This document shows, piece after piece, positions 8,090 through 12,791 of a stretch of 12,791 nt of DNA. Source of the stretch: Anaerolineaceae bacterium (GTDB taxonomy: Bacteria > Chloroflexota > Anaerolineae > Anaerolineales > Anaerolineaceae). The notes below the pieces were generated by a model. That model ran no database searches. It had not been told where the DNA came from and worked only from the letters and a program-made list of their open reading frames with translations. Numbering within the stretch: the first letter of the stretch is position 1; every line of letters begins with the position of its first letter. The stretch spans positions 1 through 12,791 of the forward strand of contig JACZIY010000657.1 of the NCBI GenBank assembly GCA_014860845.1, read 5' to 3'. The position numbers and the translations under genes are program-made.

Positions 8090-8419
8090 ATGCGAACTCC
8101 TTACGGTCAGGAATGTCACTATTTTTTTGGTGATTATTTCCGCGGACGAAACTTTGAAGAATGTCGTTTGATCACCGATTCAAATTCCAAACAGAATTGG
8201 TCTACAAAAATTTGCAAGTCTTGCCCTGTCCCCAATATCTTACAGGCAAATGCCTGTCAACATATGCAATTAACTGGTGTGATTAAGAAAGACTTTGGTT
8301 TTATCAAACGCATGAATGTTTCTGCTTATTGTGGAAAAAGTAAAACAAAAGTTAAGGAACCACATGTAGGTTGTGGCCAATGCCATCCATTACCAGATAT
8401 TTTTCTTGAGGGAAAGTAG
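8090..8419 (+). CDS. Small cysteine-rich protein of unknown function
   Basis: I do not recognise a named family. The 109 residues carry eight cysteines (9, 25, 42, 45, 56, 81, 95, 98) and nearby histidines (10, 58, 92, 99). These include C42-x2-C45-P with C56 ten residues on, and 'GCGQCH' at 94-99. The spacing suggests bound zinc or an iron-sulfur cluster (inference). There is no signal peptide or membrane segment, so a cytoplasmic location is likely. It begins two bases after the efp stop without a visible Shine-Dalgarno sequence, which points to reinitiation after efp. The next gene begins directly at its stop. Tight packing and the ordered cysteine pattern argue that it is a real gene rather than chance. 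Confidence 0.8.
   Translation: MRTPYGQECHYFFGDYFRGRNFEECRLITDSNSKQNWSTKICKSCPVPNILQANACQHMQLTGVIKKDFGFIKRMNVSAYCGKSKTKVKEPHVGCGQCHPLPDIFLEGK
8408..8413 (+). promoter_or_regulatory. Ribosome binding site deciding the TTG start at 8420
   Basis: GAGGGA lies inside the last codons of the cysteine-rich gene, six bases before the TTG at 8420. The HAD motif begins within five residues of that TTG, leaving little room for any later start. Confidence 0.7.
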
Positions 8420-9628
8420 TTGATTATTTTATTTGATCTGGACGATACGCTCCTTGGGAATCCAATGGAGACATTTTTACCCGCCTACCTTCATCGCCTT
8501 GGGCAATATTTATCTGAATATTATTCTCCTAAAGATCTTCCCGCTGCAATATTAAATGGGACTGAGAAAATGATCAATAATGTTGATCCATCCAGAACCC
8601 TGGAAGAATGCTTTGATGATTATTTTTATCCAGTGATTGGAACCGGAAAAGAAATTCTGGAACACAAAATTAAAGATTTTTATAAAAACGAATTTCCAAA
8701 ATTAGCGCCATTAACAAATGAGATTCCGCATGCAGCATCTATTGTTAAATATTTGTCCGAACAAGATTACAAAATAGTAATTGCAACTAACCCCCTTTTC
8801 CCAAAAATTGCGATTGATCATCGAATAAAATGGGCTAATTTAGAAATTGATACGGATGATTTTGAATATGTGACCAATTTTGAGGAACTTCATTTTACAA
8901 AACCACGACCTGAATTCGTTGCTGAAATCCTGGGAAAAATTGGCTGGCCAGATGAACCAGTTGTTATGATCGGTAATGAATGGGATATGGATATTTTACC
9001 TGCGGAAATTTTAGGAATTCCGACTTATTACATTGGCAAACCTCCCGAGCATTCAGAAATTACATTACATCCTCTCAGTTCTTCTGGGAAGATGGAAAAT
9101 GTATTGGATTGGATCAGTCATTTAAATTTGAATAATCATGAACTTGAATTGAGTAATACAAAAGAAGCATTATTGGCAATTTTAAGAGCCACTGCTGCTA
9201 ACATGGATTCTTTTTTAAGAATTCAAAATCTCCAGGCTCGTTTTTCAAACCGTCCAAAAACAGACGAGTGGGCATTAGTTGAAATTATTTCGCATATGGC
9301 TGATGTTGATAAAGATGTAAATATTCCTCGTATTCAAATGATAACAAAAGAAGACAATCCATTTATTGAAGCCGCACTAACAGATCAATGGGCTGATGAA
9401 AGAGACTATATTGTAAACAATCCAGTAAAGGAATTATCTCGGTTTATATCTAATAGAGTTTCATTGATTGAAATGATTGAAAATCTAACACCTCAGCAAT
9501 GGAATAAATCTATAAACCATGCTATTTTTGGTCCTACACCAACCGCAGAATTAATAAAATTCATCGCTCAACATGACCGTATCCACATCCATCAAATGGT
9601 AAAGACCTTAGAATCACTACCGGATTGA
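8420..9628 (+). CDS. Two-domain protein: HAD-type hydrolase fused to a DinB-like domain
   Basis: The N-terminal 1-225 is a HAD hydrolase: motif I DLDDT (6-10, D6 nucleophile, D8 acid), motif II T123 in 'VIATN', motif III K161 in 'TKPRPEF', and motif IV 'GNEWDMD' (185-191) where the usual first Asp is N186 and D191 is kept. Such proteins are commonly phosphatases; the substrate is unknown. The C-terminal 240-402 resembles the DinB/YfiT four-helix family, with H292 ('ISHMAD') and H385/H389 ('HDRIH') placed as its metal-binding triad. DinB-like proteins include metal-dependent thiol transferases and damage-induced proteins of unknown role. TTG is the start (see the ribosome site at 8408), immediately after the preceding stop. 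Codon use is AT-rich. The fusion is visible as one open frame with no frameshift sign. Confidence 0.82.
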   Translation: MIILFDLDDTLLGNPMETFLPAYLHRLGQYLSEYYSPKDLPAAILNGTEKMINNVDPSRTLEECFDDYFYPVIGTGKEILEHKIKDFYKNEFPKLAPLTNEIPHAASIVKYLSEQDYKIVIATNPLFPKIAIDHRIKWANLEIDTDDFEYVTNFEELHFTKPRPEFVAEILGKIGWPDEPVVMIGNEWDMDILPAEILGIPTYYIGKPPEHSEITLHPLSSSGKMENVLDWISHLNLNNHELELSNTKEALLAILRATAANMDSFLRIQNLQARFSNRPKTDEWALVEIISHMADVDKDVNIPRIQMITKEDNPFIEAALTDQWADERDYIVNNPVKELSRFISNRVSLIEMIENLTPQQWNKSINHAIFGPTPTAELIKFIAQHDRIHIHQMVKTLESLPD

Positions 9629-9671
9629 AATTTTTTTCAGGTTGTTAACGAAGGAATCATTTTCAATCCGG
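9620..9671. repeat. Perfect 11-bp inverted repeat around the end of the HAD-DinB gene
   Basis: CCGGATTGAAA (9620-9630) is repeated inverted as TTTCAATCCGG (9661-9671), with a 30-base loop. The left arm contains the TGA stop codon. The right arm is followed by seven or more A rather than T, so it does not look like a normal terminator for the upstream gene. It could be an mRNA 3' stabilising hairpin, a weak terminator or chance. The rest of 9672-9781 is AT-rich and empty as far as I can see. Confidence 0.45.
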
Positions 9672-9781
9672 AAAAAAACCAATATAAATAGACTTTTGAT
9701 GGCTAATTGATGTTGTATTATTAGAAATTCATAAGATGTACCCAAAAACATTGTCAAAAAATAGCCATAACATAGGTAGAT

Positions 9782-9790
9782 TGGTATAAT
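9782..9790 (+). promoter_or_regulatory. Extended -10 promoter for ftsH
   Basis: TGGTATAAT carries the TGn extension directly before a perfect TATAAT (9785-9790). No good -35 box stands at 16-18 bases, as is usual for extended -10 promoters. Transcription should start near 9797, leaving about 33 bases before the GTG at 9830. Confidence 0.65.
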
Positions 9791-9819
9791 CTTCTAAAAG
9801 TAAAAAGACTTTCCTTGTT

Positions 9820-9825
9820 GGGAGG
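9820..9825 (+). promoter_or_regulatory. Ribosome binding site deciding the GTG start of ftsH
   Basis: GGGAGG lies four bases before GTG at 9830. An in-frame TTG at 9815 has no such site upstream and would itself precede this one, so the GTG start is preferred. Confidence 0.75.
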
Positions 9826-9829
9826 CACA

Positions 9830-11689
9830 GTGAATTCAAGAAACCAATCGTACGTTATCTACTTGCTGCTATTTATTGCCATTATTGTTATGGCATTCTA
9901 TAGTTTTAGTCAGCGTAGTAGTGCAGAAACTTTAACCATCAATCAGATTGCAGCTGATATTAAAGCTGGAAAAATTTCAGAGGTTGAAGAAAGCGAAAAT
10001 CGACTAAGAGTAAAATATCTGGAAGATGCTCGTGAAGGTTTGTCTACTAAAGAAGCAACAGCGACATTAGTAGAACAATTATTAAATCTTGGGGTAACCC
10101 AGGAAGATTTGAACCCTGAAAAAATCCGAATCGTCATCAAAGCCCCTAGTGCATGGGTTGGCGTACTGACTGCCTTAGGATATATTCTTCCTTTCTTAAT
10201 ATTAGGTGGTGCATTCTTCTTCATATTCCGACAGGCACAGGGTAGTAACAATGCTGCCATGTCTTTTGGAAAATCAAAAGCTAGAATGTTCACTGGCGAT
10301 CATCCTACTGTAACTTTTGTGGATGTTGCCGGTGTGGAAGAGGCAAAAGAAGAATTAAAAGAAGTTGTCGAATTCTTAAGAGAACCTCAAAAATTTATTT
10401 CTTTAGGCGCTCGTATACCGAAAGGCGTTTTACTAGTAGGACCTCCAGGTACAGGTAAAACATTGTTAGCTAAAGCAGTTTCTGGAGAAGCTGGTGTTCC
10501 CTTCTTTTCCATCTCAGGTTCAGAATTTGTTGAAATGTTTGTAGGTGTGGGAGCCAGTCGAGTTCGCGATTTGTTCGACCAGGCAAAACGGCATTCGCCA
10601 TGTATCGTCTTCGTTGATGAAATTGATGCAGTTGGTCGTCAGCGCGGTGCTGGTTTAGGTGGAAGTCACGACGAACGCGAACAAACATTAAATCAAATGC
10701 TGGTGGAAATGGATGGCTTTGATACTGATACCAATATAATTATCATGGCAGCCACCAATAGACCTGATATTCTTGATCCAGCCTTGCTGCGTCCTGGTCG
10801 TTTCGATCGCCGCGTTGTGCTTGACAGACCTGATGTTCGCGGACGCGAAGCCATTCTCAAAGTACATGTGAGAGGGAAACCACTCGAAGATAATATTGAT
10901 TTGAGTGTAATTGCTCGATCAACCCCAGGCTTTGTAGGTGCAGATCTGGAAAACTTGGTCAATGAAGCTGCAATTTTGGCTGCCAGACGTAATAAGACTC
11001 TGATTGGACAAAGTGAATTTGAAGAATCCATTGAGCGAGTTATCGCTGGTCCTGAGAGAAAGAGCCGTTTAATCAGCCAGGAAGAAAAACGCATTGTTGC
11101 ATACCATGAAGCAGGCCACGCTGTGGTAATGCATGTTTTACCACATGGGGACCCTGTTCAGAAAGTTTCTATCATTTCGCGTGGTATGGCTGCTGGTTAT
11201 ACACTCGCACTACCGCAGGAAGATCGATTACTAATGGCGAAAAAGAAAATGTTCGCAGACATGATCGGGCTTCTTGGTGGAAGAGCAGCAGAAGAACTCG
11301 TGTTTGATGATATTACTTCAGGTGCTTCCAATGACATTGAACGGGTCAGCAAATTAGCCAGAACAATGGTAATGCGTATGGGTATGAGTAAGGATCTAGG
11401 GCCAATGGTTTATGGTCAAAAAGAAGAATTAATATTCTTAGGCCGTGAAATATCTGAACAACGTGATTACTCAGAAAATGTCGCTGAAAAAATTGATCAG
11501 GAAGTGCGATCCATTGTGAATGATGCTTATCGAGAAGCCAAGAAAATCCTGACGGATTATCGCGAAAAATTGGAACAAGTTGCAACAAAATTATTAGAAG
11601 TTGAAACATTATCAAAGGAAGAGTTTGAAAAAATCTTCCCATCACCTACCCCTAAGAAGAGTGGTGTGCCTGAATTACAAAAAGCGTAA
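9830..11689 (+). CDS. ftsH: ATP-dependent zinc metalloprotease FtsH
   Basis: FtsH is the membrane-bound AAA+ protease that pulls out and degrades faulty membrane proteins and short-lived regulators. Counting from GTG 9830 it has 619 residues. Membrane segment one is about 8-25, an extracytoplasmic domain about 26-105, and segment two about 108-132. The AAA module has Walker A GPPGTGKT (204-211), pore 'FVG' motif in '[12 protein letters not shown]', Walker B with D263-E264, and arginine fingers in the '[10 protein letters not shown]' region. The protease has HEAGH (H426, E427, H430) and the third zinc ligand D502 in 'SGASNDIER'. All catalytic residues are intact. It has its own promoter and terminator, so it is probably monocistronic. 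Confidence 0.97.
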   Translation: MNSRNQSYVIYLLLFIAIIVMAFYSFSQRSSAETLTINQIAADIKAGKISEVEESENRLRVKYLEDAREGLSTKEATATLVEQLLNLGVTQEDLNPEKIRIVIKAPSAWVGVLTALGYILPFLILGGAFFFIFRQAQGSNNAAMSFGKSKARMFTGDHPTVTFVDVAGVEEAKEELKEVVEFLREPQKFISLGARIPKGVLLVGPPGTGKTLLAKAVSGEAGVPFFSISGSEFVEMFVGVGASRVRDLFDQAKRHSPCIVFVDEIDAVGRQRGAGLGGSHDEREQTLNQMLVEMDGFDTDTNIIIMAATNRPDILDPALLRPGRFDRRVVLDRPDVRGREAILKVHVRGKPLEDNIDLSVIARSTPGFVGADLENLVNEAAILAARRNKTLIGQSEFEESIERVIAGPERKSRLISQEEKRIVAYHEAGHAVVMHVLPHGDPVQKVSIISRGMAAGYTLALPQEDRLLMAKKKMFADMIGLLGGRAAEELVFDDITSGASNDIERVSKLARTMVMRMGMSKDLGPMVYGQKEELIFLGREISEQRDYSENVAEKIDQEVRSIVNDAYREAKKILTDYREKLEQVATKLLEVETLSKEEFEKIFPSPTPKKSGVPELQKA

Positions 11690-11692
11690 GCC

Positions 11693-11725
11693 AAAAAAGC
11701 ACTGGTTCACACCAGTGCTTTTTTT
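11693..11725. terminator. Bidirectional terminator shared by ftsH and miaA
   Basis: Stem GCACTGGT (11699-11706) and ACCAGTGC (11711-11718) around a TCAC loop is flanked by six A on the left and seven T on the right, so it reads as stem plus T-run on both strands. It is four bases past the ftsH stop. The miaA stop codon (11724-11726 on the minus strand) overlaps its edge. Confidence 0.92.
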
Positions 11726-12656
11726 ATTCCGGGTTAATCCATCCCTCGTCTGATTTTATATATTCAACAACCCGACTGAATTCTAAATCAACTCCCTCAA
11801 ACCACATAATATTGGGATCGTTGTCCTTAAACCAATTCGCTTGTCGGCGAACATATTGACGTGAATTTCGTTTCATTAACACAATGGCTTCATCAAGAGT
11901 ATTCTCACCCTGGATATATCCAGCTATTTCCCGATACCCAATTGCAGTCATAGAAGGTATATCGGAAGAGCACCCCAAATCAAGCAACTTTCTTACTTCT
12001 TGAATCAACCCATTTTCAATCATTTTTTCAATTCGATGATCAATCCTTTGGTATAAAGTAGCTCTATCCCAACGAATTCCAATAATCTTCTGGTTGTAAA
12101 TGGAAGCTTTCTTTTTGCGTTGTTCTGAAAAACGTTGTCCGGTTTTCAAAATCACCTCAACAGCCCGTATCGTTCTGCGTAAATTTCTGAAGTCAATAAT
12201 TTTCGCAGCTTCGGGATCTACCTTCTGTAGAAATTCATATAATTTTATTTTCCCAAAGCGTTCTGCATAATTTTCTAGAACTTCTCTTAATTGTTGGTCC
12301 GACTTTAACTCAGGCATTGCCCAATTATGTAAAATAGCATGAATATATTGTCCTGTTCCCCCCACCACAATCGGAACTTTTAGTTGGCGATGCATATTGG
12401 CAATAATATCCGTTACTTTTTGTTTATAAATTGCTACGCTGATTGTTTCATCCGGATCTGCAATATCGACCATATGGTGTTTGATATTTGCCATCTCACT
12501 AACATCAGGTTTGGCAGTCCCAATATCCATCTTTCGATAAAAATATTTTGAGTCAGCGGAAATTATTTCGGTATTCAAAATGTCAGCTAATTTGATGGAA
12601 AGATTTGTTTTTCCAGATGCTGTTGGCCCAACAATAAAGATGACTGGTTTATCCAT
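11724..12656 (-). CDS. miaA: tRNA dimethylallyltransferase MiaA
   Basis: MiaA transfers a dimethylallyl group to adenosine 37 of tRNAs that read codons beginning with U, the first step toward ms2i6A. From ATG 12656 it has 310 residues, normal for the family. It shows P-loop GPTASGKT (10-17), 'SADS' with D35, 'DIGTAKP' (44-50), 'VGGTGQY', and the C-terminal 'RRQYVRRQANWF'. The open frame runs upstream to 12785, but that extension overlaps the end of a YraN-like gene in another frame and is hydrophobic, unlike any MiaA N-terminus. I therefore choose 12656, one base after that gene's stop. ATG at 12671 (315 residues, weak AAGTGG upstream) or 12665 remain possible. It converges on ftsH. Confidence 0.93.
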   Translation of the reverse strand: MDKPVIFIVGPTASGKTNLSIKLADILNTEIISADSKYFYRKMDIGTAKPDVSEMANIKHHMVDIADPDETISVAIYKQKVTDIIANMHRQLKVPIVVGGTGQYIHAILHNWAMPELKSDQQLREVLENYAERFGKIKLYEFLQKVDPEAAKIIDFRNLRRTIRAVEVILKTGQRFSEQRKKKASIYNQKIIGIRWDRATLYQRIDHRIEKMIENGLIQEVRKLLDLGCSSDIPSMTAIGYREIAGYIQGENTLDEAIVLMKRNSRQYVRRQANWFKDNDPNIMWFEGVDLEFSRVVEYIKSDEGWINPE

Positions 12657-12657
12657 T

Positions 12658-12791
12658 TTATGCATCCACATTTTTAAACCACTTAATTTGATATTTCCGG
12701 TTATATGGATTTCGAATGATGGCGATTGTATCGATACGCCAGTTAAGATTGTTAGAAGAAAGATTATCCAAATAATCATTGGCAACCATTT
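12658..12791 (-). CDS. yraN: UPF0102/YraN-like protein, C-terminal end only (cut by the window edge)
   Basis: Reading the minus strand from 12789 to the TAA at 12660-12658 gives about 43 codons with no stop. They contain 'NWRIDTIAI' and end in 'QIKWFKNVDA', matching the 'RxDVVAI ... IxHIxNA' tail of UPF0102 (YraN), a small protein with a restriction-endonuclease-like fold and unclear role. The N-terminal catalytic part lies beyond the window. It ends one base before the chosen miaA start, so the two are probably co-transcribed. It is too short to be sure, but the motif order is right. Confidence 0.62.
   Translation of the reverse strand, partial: MVANDYLDNLSSNNLNWRIDTIAIIRNPYNRKYQIKWFKNVDA

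Noticed and set aside
9699..9768. ATGGCTA and TAGCCAT inverted pair upstream of ftsH
   Set aside because: Only seven bases with a 56-base gap; this is expected by chance in AT-rich DNA.
9751..9790. TTGTCA at 9751-9756 as the -35 partner of the ftsH -10 box
   Set aside because: The spacer would be 28 bases, far too long. The TGn extension explains the promoter better.
10693..11094. 133-codon open frame on the minus strand inside ftsH
   Set aside because: It mirrors the conserved AAA region of ftsH. The Ser/Arg-rich translation is typical of an antisense shadow.
12657..12785. 43-residue hydrophobic N-terminal extension of MiaA
   Set aside because: MiaA is a soluble enzyme of about 300-315 residues, and the same DNA encodes a YraN-like tail in another frame.
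1..12791. CRISPR array, tRNA, mobile element or defence island
   Set aside because: No spaced direct repeats, cloverleaf-like sequence, transposase or integrase motif, or terminal repeats were seen. The gene content is core or pilus-related.

Overview
The window most likely comes from a member of the Chloroflexota, probably an Anaerolineae-type lineage. This is inferred from gene content and protein style: a compact Tad locus, a receiver-ParA fusion as CpaE, a 'KSGRG'-type EF-P tip loop, and a UPF0102 tail of a kind I associate with that phylum. The DNA is AT-rich. Genes are tightly packed, Shine-Dalgarno sequences are good, and no gap reaches 300 bases. I saw no tRNA, rRNA, CRISPR array, transposase or integrase. 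It reads as ordinary chromosomal backbone.

Region 1 (190-7319, + strand) is one seven-gene run with gaps of 50, 21, 21, 21, 18 and 15 bases, closed by a strong intrinsic terminator at 7334-7362. Five genes build the cytoplasmic and membrane part of a Tad/Flp pilus machine: cpaB, cpaE (receiver-ParA fusion), cpaF/tadA, tadB and tadC. They are followed by comF (competence-type phosphoribosyltransferase) and hpf (long ribosome hibernation factor). No prepilin, TadE/F pseudopilin, prepilin peptidase or secretin lies in the window.

Region 2 (7462-9628, + strand) starts with a near-consensus promoter and runs through efp, a small cysteine-rich protein of unknown function, and a two-domain HAD-DinB fusion. 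The last two genes follow the preceding stop codon with gaps of 2 and 0 bases, so translational coupling is likely.

Region 3 (9782-11725, + strand) is a monocistronic ftsH with an extended -10 promoter and a GTG start. Region 4 (minus strand, 12791 down to 11724) is the tail of a UPF0102/YraN-like gene cut by the window edge, then miaA. ftsH and miaA converge on one hairpin that should terminate both, and it contains the miaA stop codon.

The features most worth a second look are: the Tad-comF-hpf linkage; a CpaE with an intact receiver site but a P-loop lacking its usual second lysine; the HAD-DinB fusion; and the conserved-looking eight-cysteine protein between it and efp. I found no clearly novel multi-gene system.
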